Positions 7,210 to 15,916 are shown, counted from the first letter of the stretch. The stretch: DNA of 64,000 nt from Pseudomonas sp. SST3 (GCF_003325755.1 NZ_QORI02000020.1:13704-77703), one strand, 5' to 3'. Numbers and translations are program-made. The notes: generated from the sequence alone by a model not told the origin.

Positions 7210-8474
7210 ATGACCCAGCTGAACATTGCGCTCGCCATCATGGGCAGCGTCGCGGCCGGTATCGCTCTGCTCTCAGCGCTTATCAAGGCAGTCCCGTTTC
7301 GGAACCGTCCATTGCCGTGCTGATCGGCCTGGCGGTCGGCCCATACGGGCTGGGCTGGTTGGATCTGGCGCTTTGGGGTGATCCGTATATGGTGCTCGAG
7401 CAAGCAGCCCGATTAACCTTGGCGATCGGCCTGATGGGCGTGGCGCTGCGGCTCAAGCGAGAGGCGATCAAGGCCTTGATACGCCCGATCGCCCTCCTGC
7501 TCACGCTGGGCATGCTGGGGATGTGGCTGATCTCATCGATGCTGGCCGGCTGGTTGCTTGGCCTGTCGCTGTGGACCGCCCTGCTGCTGGGCGCAATCCT
7601 GACGCCTACCGACCCTGTGGTTGCCAGCTCCATCGTCACCGGCAAGTTTGCCAAACAACACCTGCCCCTGCGGCTGCGCGACACGCTGTCGGCCGAGTCA
7701 GGGAGCAATGACGGACTCGCCTATGTGTTCGTCATGCTGCCGATCCTGATGATTAGCCATACGCCGGATCAGGCGGTGTCTCGTTGGCTGTTGGAATCAG
7801 TGCTGACCGGTGTGATCGGAGCGTCGCTGCTGGGTGCGCTCATAGGCTTTTTCGCGGCGAAACTGTTGGCGTTCGCCGAACGTCACGACTTGGTCGCAGG
7901 CACTTCTCTGCTTGGTTATTCCGTTGCTTTTTCGCTGCTGACGCTAGGCCTGGCCAAGCTGCTGCACACCGACGGTGTGCTTGCCGTATTCGTCGCAGGC
8001 TTGCTGTTCAACATGTTTAGTGACCGGCAGGAGGAGCACGAGGAAGAAAACACTCAGGAGGCGGTCGCCAAGCTCTTCACGTTGCCCATGTTCGTCATCT
8101 TCGGCATCGCGCTGCCTTTGAGCGAGTGGACGTCGCTGGGCTGGCCATTGTTCTGGCTAGCACTGCTGGTTCTACTACTGCGCCGCCTGCCGGTTCTGAT
8201 GATGCTCGCGCCTACCTGGCGACAACAACTCAACAAGCATGATGCGGCTTTCCTCGGCTGGTTCGGCCCGATTGGCATCGCGGCCATCTACTACGCCGCT
8301 CTTGCCCATAGCCATCTGCACGACCCGCAGTTCTGGCATGCGGCGAGCGCATTGATCTTTGCCTCGATCATGCTTCACGGCGTCAGCGCAGCGCCGTTGA
8401 CGCGCCTTCATGCGCGTAGGCCCGGGCCGACGCCACCGCGGACGGCGGATTTGGACGCGCAAAGGGAAGAGTAG
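7210..8474 (+). pseudogene. Na+/H+ antiporter (CPA1/NhaP type), frameshifted near the N-terminus
   Basis: This gene encodes a cation:proton antiporter of about 421 residues once one base is restored. From the ATG at 7210 the frame reads MTQLNIALAIMGSVAAGIAL and then stops at 7321-7323. From about 7293 the next frame continues PVSEPSIAVLIGLAVGPYGL and runs to 8474. One missing G in the CCCG at 7293-7296 would join them as ALIKAVPVSEPS. Family motifs follow: LTPTDPVVAS and ESGSNDGLAY (the ion-binding ND pair), plus about twelve hydrophobic segments. A GTG at 7317 could start a shortened protein lacking most of the first span. It is either a real frameshift or a sequence error. Confidence 0.8.
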
Positions 8475-8503
8475 CCGCGTCCGAGCGAGAGAGCGCCTCC
8501 TGG

Positions 8504-9103
8504 CTAGCCCATCACGCCCGCGCCGACCAGCACAAAGGCGCCGACCGTAATAATCAGGCCGAATACGATCAGCAGACCATCCTGGGTCGTAATGCCAAGG
8601 CCGAACAACGCGATCGCAGAAAACGGAGCGGTACTGGCAAACGGCAACAGCTCCAGTGGCGGTACAGAAGTGGCCAGCAACACACATAGCACTGCGAGCA
8701 CGCGAAGAAACCCCTGGCTGACGGCCCAGTTGAGACGCGTGCGGCTGATCTTGTCCAGCCAGCGAATCACCGGTCGAATCTTGTTCAGGCCCTTGTCGAG
8801 CTTCTCACCGCTGACCGAGCGCTTGCTGAGGAAGCCCGGAATCCAAAAGTGATCGCGCCCGAACAGCATCTGGATGGCAAATAGCGCAACGATTAGCGCG
8901 AGTATCGTTGGTACGCCTGGGATACCGCCAACGGGGCTTATTTCGATGATCGCCGGAACGAACAGAAAGGGTCCGAAGCTACGTTGCCCGAGCCTGTCCT
9001 GCATATCGCTGACGTGAACCCTGTCCTGATCCTTGCCGAGATTGATGATCCCATCGATCACCTGCTCCAAGCTCACTTGCTCATCTTGCTTGGCCTCGGC
9101 CAT
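8504..9103 (-). CDS. ExoD-family membrane protein
   Basis: This 199-residue protein has the ExoD family layout: a short acidic N-terminal region with VSDMQDRLGQRSFGPFLFVPA, then ISPVGGIPGVPTILALIVALF, and three further hydrophobic segments after residue 125. ExoD was first described in rhizobia for exopolysaccharide production and alkali tolerance. The biochemical role is unknown. It ends 29 bases from the convergent antiporter gene, which may be relevant because both families are linked with pH homeostasis. The gene looks intact. Confidence 0.85.
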   Translation of the reverse strand: MAEAKQDEQVSLEQVIDGIINLGKDQDRVHVSDMQDRLGQRSFGPFLFVPAIIEISPVGGIPGVPTILALIVALFAIQMLFGRDHFWIPGFLSKRSVSGEKLDKGLNKIRPVIRWLDKISRTRLNWAVSQGFLRVLAVLCVLLATSVPPLELLPFASTAPFSAIALFGLGITTQDGLLIVFGLIITVGAFVLVGAGVMG

Positions 9104-9414
9104 TGAGAGTCCTCCGCGTTGCGAGTGTCCGCCTTCGAATGATTTTCCGAAGCGTCATACGCAACGGAACACGAAGTGTTGGGCTCGTTCCCTCCTCCTC
9201 GCGCATCGCCCAGCAACCGGAACGTGTCATGCACTTGGCAATAGGTTGGGCACGCGCTGCCAGTTTTATTTATCCAAGTGCGAGCCCACTTAGTCCATTC
9301 CCTAAAGAAACAGGGAGCAGCTACGCATATATTGCGGCGCTATAAGCTATAGGGAATTTTAATAAGCAGGCCCAGCCATTAAATAACTCGAAGCGGTAGA
9401 TGAACAGATATAAA
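9104..9414. other. Intergenic region without a recognisable gene
   Basis: Between exoD and the KGG-protein terminator there are about 310 bases with no credible reading frame or RNA. The right part (9260-9400) is AT-rich compared with its surroundings. I see no convincing promoter for exoD. Confidence 0.5.
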
Positions 9415-9445
9415 AAAGGCGGAACTCGGTTTCGAGTTCGCCTTT
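9415..9445 (-). terminator. Terminator of the KGG-protein gene
   Basis: The inverted repeat AAAGGCGGAACTCG / CGAGTTCGCCTTT with a four-base loop is followed on the minus strand by a T-run. It stands 26 bases after the stop codon of the minus-strand KGG gene. Confidence 0.8.
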
Positions 9446-9471
9446 ACCGAAGCTAGCGGTATGCTAGTTCA

Positions 9472-9783
9472 TCAGGAGCTGCGGCCACCGCCATGGCTAT
9501 TCTGGCCGCCCTTCTTACCGGCTTCGGAAGCCTTCTCGCGGTCGTTGGCAAAGTTGCCACCGCTATTTTGGCCGCCTTTCTGGCCAGCTTCGGACGCACG
9601 CTCCCGATCATTGGCAAAGTTACCGCCACTGTTTTGGCCGCCTTTCTGGCCAGCTTCGGATGCGCGTTGCGGATCGTTGGCAAAATTGCCGCCGCTGTTG
9701 TGGCCGCCCTTCTGTCCAGCTTCGGAAGCCTTTTCGCGATCATTTGCAAAGTTACCCGGATTTCCGCTCTTATCATTCGACAT
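9472..9783 (-). CDS. KGG-repeat general stress protein (YciG/GsiB-like)
   Basis: This 103-residue hydrophilic, glycine- and asparagine-rich protein is made of four tandem repeats of about 22 residues, each GNFANDREKASEAGQKGG with small changes, followed by NSG. Each repeat contains a KGG motif (con-10 / stress-induced KGG family). Homologues such as YciG and GsiB are intrinsically disordered and accumulate under starvation, desiccation or osmotic stress. The family often has one to three copies of the motif per protein, so four near-identical copies is notable. Because of the 66-base DNA repeat the opposite strand is also open over this stretch, but that frame has no independent support. A terminator follows. 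Confidence 0.9.
   Translation of the reverse strand: MSNDKSGNPGNFANDREKASEAGQKGGHNSGGNFANDPQRASEAGQKGGQNSGGNFANDRERASEAGQKGGQNSGGNFANDREKASEAGKKGGQNSHGGGRSS
9484..9768 (-). repeat. 66-base tandem repeat, about four copies, inside the KGG gene
   Basis: The unit reads CGGCGGTAACTTTGCCAATG in the coding direction and continues through the KGG codons. Copies begin near 9766, 9700, 9634 and 9568, and differ at only a few positions. Such repeats can change copy number by slippage. Confidence 0.8.
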
Positions 9784-10193
9784 GAGATCTCTCCAGTTAC
9801 GTGGTGGTACTTAAGAAACAATGGCGACTGCATTACAACCGCCTCACTATCTCCGAAAGCGATATACAGAAGATGGTTCGAAATTTATTCGCACTTGACG
9901 ATGAGCGGTTGATTTAAGCGCGACCTTCCAACGCTTTATAAACGCTGACCGGATGATTGCAGTTCAATAGCAACGAAGCGGTAGTTTCAACTACTGCAAG
10001 GCTTAGATACGTCCTGCATTAGCGTGAGCGTTTAAAGTCTACCGCCCGTCCGCCCCGGCGGGGCATGGATTGGTTGTCAACAAGCTGTAACTCATCCCAG
10101 GCAATCTGAGCTCTATGGAAAGCCGCGACGGCTAGCGCAGGGATGCGCGCCCCAAGGGACCACCAACCACTCGACCGAGCTATTGGAGGCCGT
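9784..10193. other. Intergenic region upstream of the KGG gene
   Basis: About 410 bases separate the KGG gene from the next small frame. I see no RNA gene or credible coding region. The part next to the KGG gene (9784-9840) presumably holds its promoter, but no clear -10/-35 pair can be named. Confidence 0.45.
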
Positions 10194-10422
10194 ATGAGCA
10201 GCAAGACCCTGGAAAATCTGTTGAGGCAATCCGACCTCAGCACCAAGCAACCGCTGGAGTTCTGGAAGCAGCTGCAACGAGGCAAGGGCAACTACCGGCC
10301 CAGTGCCGCCGCGCTGGCGAGACGTGCGTCGATGGACCCGGGAATTTGCGCGACTGCACGATAACCGTGTTCTGGGCTTTCTTTGTGCCGCTGCGGAGTC
10401 TGCCACAGCGGCGTGGCGGTGA
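10194..10422 (+). pseudogene. Small unrecognised gene, probably frameshifted
   Basis: An ATG at 10194 has a strong Shine-Dalgarno sequence (TTGGAGG, seven bases upstream). It starts MSSKTLENLLRQSDLSTKQP and reads to a stop at 10362-10364 (56 codons). The last 14 codons look unlike protein. If one base near 10320 is dropped, the frame continues DVRRWTREFARLHDNRVL and ends at 10420-10422, giving about 75 residues of more natural composition. I do not recognise the family. The strong ribosome site argues that something is translated here; the frameshift is a hypothesis. Confidence 0.4.
10388..10413 (+). other. Hairpin after the small frameshifted gene
   Basis: GCCGCTG and CAGCGGC can pair across a 12-base loop, but no T-run follows, so it is not a good terminator. 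It would lie inside the extended frame proposed for the preceding gene. Confidence 0.3.
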
Positions 10423-10781
10423 GCCCGGCACTGGACTCGCCTGAATCAATCCTGCCCGCCCTCTTCCTATCCACGGCGACGCAACTCGCGTGCAGCAGGC
10501 GACGTTCGAGTTTCATGCTGCTGGTTCGACCTCCCCCGAATGCCTGAGTTGATCGCTTCCCTGCGCATCTTCAGCACTACTTCCGAGTACCGGCAATCTG
10601 CGCCGGGATTCGTAAGCCTCCCTCATGGCTACCGTCGGCACGACGCGACCCGTCCGCTCACGCCGTTGGACTTCGTAGCACCCACTAATGGCGGTCAGAC
10701 CCTTCGTTACCCAGTCCTTACTCACTGCGCGAGCAATGCGCGAGGCGCCATGCCTCGCCAGCCGCAGCCTGTCATCGCAAA
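10423..10781. other. Intergenic region without a recognisable gene
   Basis: About 360 bases before the alicyclic-acid operon promoter contain no credible gene. Short open frames exist on both strands but lack ribosome sites and protein-like composition. Confidence 0.45.
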
Positions 10782-10825
10782 TTAACGTAATGACATTGAC
10801 ATAGTTAATCCTGGGGTCCTATCTT
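10782..10825 (+). promoter_or_regulatory. Promoter and possible BadR operator of the alicyclic-acid operon
   Basis: TTGACA at 10796-10801 and TATCTT at 10820-10825, 18 bases apart, form a good sigma-70 promoter. It overlaps an inverted repeat whose arms are TTAAC (10782-10786) and GTTAA (10804-10808), which also contains the direct repeat TGACATTGACAT. A palindrome lying over the -35 box of an operon that ends in its own MarR gene is a natural operator. Binding by BadR is an inference. Confidence 0.55.
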
Positions 10826-10900
10826 CAATCCAGCGATCTGACGTTTCCTTCGCCGACTATAAGAACAAACGTAAACCAAACGAAGAAGGTGCATGAGCAT

Positions 10901-12568
10901 ATGAACATCACCGCAACGGTGTCAGGCGAGCGCCGCGCCTCCATGATCGAATCCGACGCATGGAATGACATGATCATTACAGACTATCTGGATCAAGCGG
11001 TCTCCAGCATGGCCGATTCCCCGGCCCTTATCTCGTATCGCGTCAATCAGAACGAGCGACGCTCCCTCAGTTATCTGGAGCTGAATCAGGTGGTTAGCCG
11101 CATGGCGGCCTGCCTGGCTTCATTGGGCGTGAACAAAGGCGAGGTTGTGTCCTGCCAGCTGCCCAACTGGTGGCAGATGACTGCGCTGCACCTCGCCTGC
11201 GTCCGCATAGGCGCGGTGTTCAATCCGTTGATGCCGATATTCCGCGAACATGAGCTGCGCTTCATGCTCAGCCATGCGCAGAGCCGTGTGCTGGTCGTTC
11301 CACAGTCGTTCCGCGGTTTCGACTACGCCGCGATGGTGGATGGCCTGCGTGCTGAGCTGCCAGCACTCAGCCATGTGCTGGTGATCGACAGCAACGATGA
11401 AAGCCGATGCTTCCAACGTGTTTTACTGGACCGTGCCAGGGAAGAGGAAGTCGACACCGACGCGCTGTTCAATGAACGGCGACCTGCCGGGGACGATGTG
11501 GTACAGCTGCTCTATACCTCCGGTACCACTGGCGAGCCGAAGGGGGTCCTGCACAGCAGCAATACGCTTTGGAGCAACATCCGCCCCTATGCCGAGCGGC
11601 TGCATCTAGGCAGCAAAGACATCGTCTTCATGGCCTCACCGATGGCCCATCAGACCGGCTTCCTCTACGGCCTGATGATGCCCATATACCTGAAGAGCGC
11701 CGCCGTGCTGCAAGACGCGTGGGACCCGGCCTTCGCCGTTCAGGTTGCCAAGGCCGAGCGGCCTACCTTCACCATGGCATCAACGCCGTTTCTGGCCGAT
11801 CTGATCGAGATCGCGCCACAGTATCCCGAAGAGCTGTCATCGCTGCGTATTTTCGTTTCCGCTGGCGCGCCGATACCGGGCGCGCTGGTTGAACGCGCCG
11901 GTGCCGCGATCAACGCCCGAATCGTATCCGCCTGGGGCATGACCGAGAACGGCGCGGTGACCATGACTCGCCCCGAAGATGACCCGGAGCGGGCCATCAA
12001 CAGCGACGGCGTCGCCTTGCCTCACATGGAAGTACGCGTCGTCGATGAGAGCGGTGCAGAGGTTCCGCAGGGCACCGAGGGCAATCTCCTGGTGCGCGGC
12101 GCCAGCTTATTCATCGGTTACCTGAAGCGCCCGGATCTCTACGACGTGGATGAGCACGGCTGGTTTCCTACCGGTGACCTGGCGCGCATGGACGCCCAGG
12201 GCTACATCCGCATCACCGGCCGCACCAAGGACGTGGTAATCCGCGGCGGCGAGAACGTGCCGGTAGTGGAAATCGAAAACCTGCTCTACAAGCATCCGGC
12301 CATTTCGGCGGTGGCCCTGGTCGGATGCCCCGATGCACGCCTAGGTGAGCGCCTTTGCGCGTACGTGACACTGCATGAAGGCCATCGATCGCTGAGCCTT
12401 CAGGAGGTGGTCAGCTTCTTGCTCGAAAAGCAGCTGACCCGCAACTACCTGCCCGAACACCTCGAAGTGCTGCCGGCGTTGCCACGCACGCCGTCGGGAA
12501 AGATCCAGAAATTCAAACTGCGTGAACAGGCCAAGAGCATCAGTCTCGCGGCGGCGAAGCCTGCTTGA
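10901..12568 (+). CDS. aliA: Cyclohexanecarboxylate-CoA ligase
   Basis: This 555-residue ANL-superfamily acyl-CoA synthetase has the AMP-binding P-loop LLYTSGTTGEPKGVLHSS near residue 200, the SAWGMTENG motif, the YPTGD-like FPTGDLARM motif and the C-terminal lysine in RTPSGKIQKFKL. The segment FNPLMPIFREHELRFMLSHA and the following FRGFDYAAMV resemble AliA of Rhodopseudomonas. It would activate cyclohexanecarboxylate to its CoA thioester with ATP. The ATG at 10901 (after AGAAGG) is preferred over a GTG twelve bases earlier. It is the first gene of a five-gene operon with badH, badI, aliB and badR, and this context is the main reason for the substrate call. Confidence 0.82.
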   Translation: MNITATVSGERRASMIESDAWNDMIITDYLDQAVSSMADSPALISYRVNQNERRSLSYLELNQVVSRMAACLASLGVNKGEVVSCQLPNWWQMTALHLACVRIGAVFNPLMPIFREHELRFMLSHAQSRVLVVPQSFRGFDYAAMVDGLRAELPALSHVLVIDSNDESRCFQRVLLDRAREEEVDTDALFNERRPAGDDVVQLLYTSGTTGEPKGVLHSSNTLWSNIRPYAERLHLGSKDIVFMASPMAHQTGFLYGLMMPIYLKSAAVLQDAWDPAFAVQVAKAERPTFTMASTPFLADLIEIAPQYPEELSSLRIFVSAGAPIPGALVERAGAAINARIVSAWGMTENGAVTMTRPEDDPERAINSDGVALPHMEVRVVDESGAEVPQGTEGNLLVRGASLFIGYLKRPDLYDVDEHGWFPTGDLARMDAQGYIRITGRTKDVVIRGGENVPVVEIENLLYKHPAISAVALVGCPDARLGERLCAYVTLHEGHRSLSLQEVVSFLLEKQLTRNYLPEHLEVLPALPRTPSGKIQKFKLREQAKSISLAAAKPA

Positions 12569-12603
12569 GCGCCACGTCCAATTGCATTCCCTGGAGAACC
12601 GAT

Positions 12604-13371
12604 ATGAAGGGCTTATCTGGAAAAACCGTGATCATTACCGGCGGTGGCGGCGGCATTGGCCGTGCCCTGTGCCTGCGTTTTGCAGCCGAAGGCAGCCGTG
12701 TCGCCGTCCTCGACCGTGACGCGGCGGCCGCGCAGACGACCGCCGACCTCATCGCCGAAACCGGCGGCAAGGCGATGGCCTTCGCCGCCGACATCACCGA
12801 TTACGCCGCGATCGTCGAGACGGTGGACAAAGTGCAGAGCGAGCTCGGTGTGCCGACCGTACTGGTCAATAACGCCGGTTTCGATCGTTTCATGCCGTTC
12901 CTGAAGACCGAGCCTGGCATGTGGCAGCAGCTGATCGACATCAACCTGACCGGCGCACTCAACATGCACCACGTGGTACTGCCGAAGATGCTCGAAGCCG
13001 GCGGCGGCAAGGTGATCAATATTGCGTCCGATGCCGCCCGTGTCGGCTCCTCCGGGGAGGCGGTCTATGCCGCCTGCAAAGCCGGCTTGATTGGGCTGTC
13101 GAAAACCCTGGCTCGGGAGCTCGCGAGCAAAAACATCAACTTCAACGTGGTCTGTCCCGGCCCCACCGATACCGCATTGCTGAAAAGCGTGGCAGCGACC
13201 TCGAACAATCCGGAAAAGCTGCTTGAGGCCTTCAAGAACGCCGTACCCAAACGCCGCCTTGGCCAACCGGAAGACTATCCCGGGATCGTCTGCCTGCTCG
13301 CCAGCGACGACGCCGATTTCATTACCGGACAGGTCATCAGCGTGTCCGGCGGCCTGACCATGGCCGGCTGA
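12604..13371 (+). CDS. badH: 2-hydroxycyclohexanecarboxyl-CoA dehydrogenase
   Basis: This 255-residue short-chain dehydrogenase has the NAD-binding TGGGGGIG near residue 12, the NNAG motif, the catalytic Ser region NIASDAARVGSSGEAVYAAC with YxxxK, and the C-terminal FITGQVISVSGGLTMAG. The stretches SDAARVGSSGEAVYAACK and NVVCPGPTDTALL closely match BadH of Rhodopseudomonas palustris. It oxidises the 2-hydroxy to the 2-keto ring thioester. It lies 35 bases after aliA and 13 bases before badI. Assignment rests on both sequence and operon context. Confidence 0.88.
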   Translation: MKGLSGKTVIITGGGGGIGRALCLRFAAEGSRVAVLDRDAAAAQTTADLIAETGGKAMAFAADITDYAAIVETVDKVQSELGVPTVLVNNAGFDRFMPFLKTEPGMWQQLIDINLTGALNMHHVVLPKMLEAGGGKVINIASDAARVGSSGEAVYAACKAGLIGLSKTLARELASKNINFNVVCPGPTDTALLKSVAATSNNPEKLLEAFKNAVPKRRLGQPEDYPGIVCLLASDDADFITGQVISVSGGLTMAG

Positions 13372-13384
13372 ACAGGAGATCACC

Positions 13385-14167
13385 ATGAACTATGAAGACA
13401 TCCTCTACACCGAAGCCGATGGCGTCGCGACTATTACCATCAATCGTCCCGAGCGCTACAACGCCTTCCGCGGCCAGACCTGTATGGAGCTGCTCGACGC
13501 ATTCAACCGGGCCGGCTGGAACAAGGCCATCGGCGTCATCGTGCTTACCGGCGCAGGCGACAAGGCATTCTGTACCGGTGGCGATCAGAGCGCACATGAA
13601 GGCCAGTACGACGGTCGCGGCCTGATCGGCTTGCCGGTCGAGGAACTGCAGAATCTGATTCGCGAAGTGCCCAAGCCGGTCATCGCGCGGGTCAATGGCT
13701 TCGCCATTGGCGGTGGTCACGTGTTGCACGTGGTCTGCGATTTGAGCATCGCCTCGGAGACAGCCGTTTTCGGCCAGGTTGGGCCGAAGGTTGGCTCGGT
13801 CGACCCAGGCTATGGCACCGCCTATCTGAGTCGGGTCATCGGCGAGAAACGCGCACGCGAGATCTGGTACCTGTGCCGCAAGTACAGCGCCCAACAGGCG
13901 TACGACTGGGGCTTGGTCAATGCCGTGGTACCCCACCAAGAACTCGATGCGGAAGTGAGCAAGTGGTGCGACGAAATCCTGGAAAAGAGCCCTACCGCCC
14001 TCTCCATTGCCAAGCGTTCCTTCAACGCCGACAGCGCCAACATCGGAGGCATCGGGGGGCTCGGCATGCAGGCTCTTAGCCTGTACTACGAAACCGATGA
14101 AGCCAAGGAAGGCACGGCGGCATTCAAGGAAAAGCGCAAACCGAACTTCCGCCAGTTCTACAAGTGA
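13385..14167 (+). CDS. badI: 2-ketocyclohexanecarboxyl-CoA hydrolase (ring-opening)
   Basis: This 260-residue crotonase-family protein is very like BadI. It shares INRPERYNAFRGQTCMEL, GAGDKAFCTGGDQS, KPVIARVNGFAIGGGHVL, the run VFGQVGPKVGSVDPGYGTA and the ending EKRKPNFRQFYK. BadI hydrolyses the alicyclic ring of 2-ketocyclohexanecarboxyl-CoA to pimelyl-CoA, which then enters beta-oxidation. The length is the same as the reference. The related MenB enzymes (naphthoate synthase) share the fold, but the operon partners badH and aliAB support BadI. A Shine-Dalgarno AGGAG precedes the ATG. Confidence 0.9.
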   Translation: MNYEDILYTEADGVATITINRPERYNAFRGQTCMELLDAFNRAGWNKAIGVIVLTGAGDKAFCTGGDQSAHEGQYDGRGLIGLPVEELQNLIREVPKPVIARVNGFAIGGGHVLHVVCDLSIASETAVFGQVGPKVGSVDPGYGTAYLSRVIGEKRAREIWYLCRKYSAQQAYDWGLVNAVVPHQELDAEVSKWCDEILEKSPTALSIAKRSFNADSANIGGIGGLGMQALSLYYETDEAKEGTAAFKEKRKPNFRQFYK

Positions 14168-14222
14168 CCCTGACCATGAGGGGGCGGATGATCCCCCTCG
14201 ATACTGGCTTTGGCTGGAGAAC

Positions 14223-15365
14223 ATGATGAACTTCGCCTTCAATGAGCAACAAAGCGCCATTCGCGATAGCGTCGCGCGCTTCAGCACCGAGGTGCTCAAG
14301 CCCGGCTACCGCCGTCGTGAGCGCGAAGGGTTCATCGAGCGGCCCTTGATCCAGCAGATGGGCGAAATGGGCCTGCTCGGTGGCGAACTGCCGGACACCT
14401 TCGGCGGTAGCGGCCTCGATTGCGTTACCACCGGGATCATCATCGAGGAAATCTCTCGTGGCGATTTCAATGTGGGCTATATCCCGTTACTGGCCTCACT
14501 CAACGGCCAGATCATCGCCCAGCACGCCTCACCCGAACTGGCACGGGAATGGCTCGGTGAGATCACCGCCGGGCGCAAGCTGGTGTGCATTGCGCTGACC
14601 GAACCCGGTGGCGGCTCGGATGCGGCGAACCTGCGGCTAAAGGCCGAGCGCAGCGGTGATTGTTACATCCTCAACGGCGAAAAAACTTCAATTTCCATGG
14701 CCGACCAAGCCGACGTGGCGGTGGTGTTCGCCCGCACCGGAACCCAGGAGTCACGGGCCAGCGGCATCAGCGCCTTCTTGGTCCCTATGGATCTCGCGGG
14801 CATCAGCACCACTCGTTTCGATGACGCAGGCCAGCGCTGCATCGGCCGTGGCTCGATCTTCTTCGACAACGTCCGGGTGCCGGCCAGCCATCGCCTGGGT
14901 GATGAAGGCCAGGGCTTCAAGCAGGTCATGCAGGGGTTTGACTACAGCCGCGCGCTGATCGGTCTCCAGTGCCTGGCCACGGCCCAGCAATCACTGGATG
15001 AAACCTGGCAGTGGTTGACCGAGCGCGAGGCCTTCGGGCAGAAGCTCGCTGCGTTTCAGGGCCTGACCCACCCGCTCGCCGAATACCAGACCTACGTTCA
15101 GGCCGCCCGCCTGCAGTGCTATTACGCGCTTTGGCTGAAGGACTCGGGGCAGCCGCACAATGCCGAGGCAGCAATGAACAAATGGTGGGGCCCGAAGCTG
15201 GCATTCGATGTGGTCAAGCAATGCATGCTCGCCCACGGACATACCGGCTGGGGCGAAGACCTGCCCTTCTCGCAGCGCATGCGCGACGTGCTAGGGCTGC
15301 AGATTGGTGACGGCACGGCGCAGATCATGAAAAATATCATCGCCCGCGAGTGCATCCCCCGATGA
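14223..15365 (+). CDS. aliB: Cyclohexanecarboxyl-CoA dehydrogenase (acyl-CoA dehydrogenase family)
   Basis: This 380-residue flavoprotein has the acyl-CoA dehydrogenase domain order: helical N-domain (MMNFAFNEQQSAIRDSVARF), the beta-domain with CIALTEPGGGSDAANL near residue 121, and the C-terminal helical domain with HGHTGWGEDLPFSQRMRDV. It would introduce the double bond into cyclohexanecarboxyl-CoA. The start at 14223 follows TGGAG; the frame is open further upstream inside badI, but that part overlaps badI and lacks homology. The spacing is 55 bases after badI. The substrate is taken from operon context and resemblance to AliB. Confidence 0.85.
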   Translation: MMNFAFNEQQSAIRDSVARFSTEVLKPGYRRREREGFIERPLIQQMGEMGLLGGELPDTFGGSGLDCVTTGIIIEEISRGDFNVGYIPLLASLNGQIIAQHASPELAREWLGEITAGRKLVCIALTEPGGGSDAANLRLKAERSGDCYILNGEKTSISMADQADVAVVFARTGTQESRASGISAFLVPMDLAGISTTRFDDAGQRCIGRGSIFFDNVRVPASHRLGDEGQGFKQVMQGFDYSRALIGLQCLATAQQSLDETWQWLTEREAFGQKLAAFQGLTHPLAEYQTYVQAARLQCYYALWLKDSGQPHNAEAAMNKWWGPKLAFDVVKQCMLAHGHTGWGEDLPFSQRMRDVLGLQIGDGTAQIMKNIIARECIPR

Positions 15366-15415
15366 CCGTATCGGTTGCCGACCGGCCGCGCACCGCCACC
15401 CCGCAAGGAAATCAG

Positions 15416-15916
15416 ATGACTGCGATCGAAACCAAGAGCATTCCCAACCGGCTTTTCTTCCGGTTGTTTCAGACGGGTAACGTGTTGCAGCGGCAGGTGC
15501 AAAAGGAAATGGGCATCAGCACCGTGCAATGGGCCGTGCTGGGCGCGCTTTCGCGCCCCGGCTACGAAGACGGGATTTCCTTCAACCAGCTGACCGAGTA
15601 TCTGGTGGTCAGCCGTCAAAGCCTGGATGGTGTATTGAAGCGTATGGAGCGGGACCATCATGTGGAGCGAGTACCGCATCCTGACGATGGTCGTGCGCGA
15701 CTGGTGAGGCTGACCGGTCAGGGACGTACCTACTGGGATGCCCTGCAGCAGCGCATCTACCAGTTCTATGAGCAGGGCTTGAAGGGTTTCAGTTTCGACG
15801 ACAGCGTCAACTTTCTGCATTATCTGAGCAAGCTGCAGACCGACCTTGGCAGCATCGCGCTGGACCGCACCGAGGCACCAGCCGAGTCGTCCTCGGCGCC
15901 CGCCACCGAGCCATGA
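15416..15916 (+). CDS. badR: MarR-family regulator of the alicyclic-acid operon
   Basis: This 166-residue regulator has the MarR winged helix-turn-helix (about 25-120, with VQWAVLGALSRPGYEDGISF, SRQSLDGVLKRMERDHHVER and the wing VPHPDDGRARLVRLT). In Rhodopseudomonas BadR controls the homologous genes in response to a ring-thioester intermediate. Here it is the last gene of the operon, 50 bases after aliB, so it is probably autoregulated through the palindrome near 10782-10808. The ATG at 15416 is chosen for its AAGGAA ribosome site; upstream codons have no homology. Confidence 0.85.
   Translation: MTAIETKSIPNRLFFRLFQTGNVLQRQVQKEMGISTVQWAVLGALSRPGYEDGISFNQLTEYLVVSRQSLDGVLKRMERDHHVERVPHPDDGRARLVRLTGQGRTYWDALQQRIYQFYEQGLKGFSFDDSVNFLHYLSKLQTDLGSIALDRTEAPAESSSAPATEP

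Noticed and set aside
9472..9783. CRISPR-like array
   Set aside because: The repeats are tandem, 66 bases long, without unique spacers, and encode a known protein family.
9493..9912. Long open frame on the plus strand opposite the KGG protein
   Set aside because: It is open only because of the 66-base repeat; it has no ribosome site and low-complexity composition, while the minus strand has a known family and a terminator.
12613..13386. Open frame of about 250 codons antisense to badH
   Set aside because: It mirrors a high-GC gene with clear homology and shows no recognisable domain.
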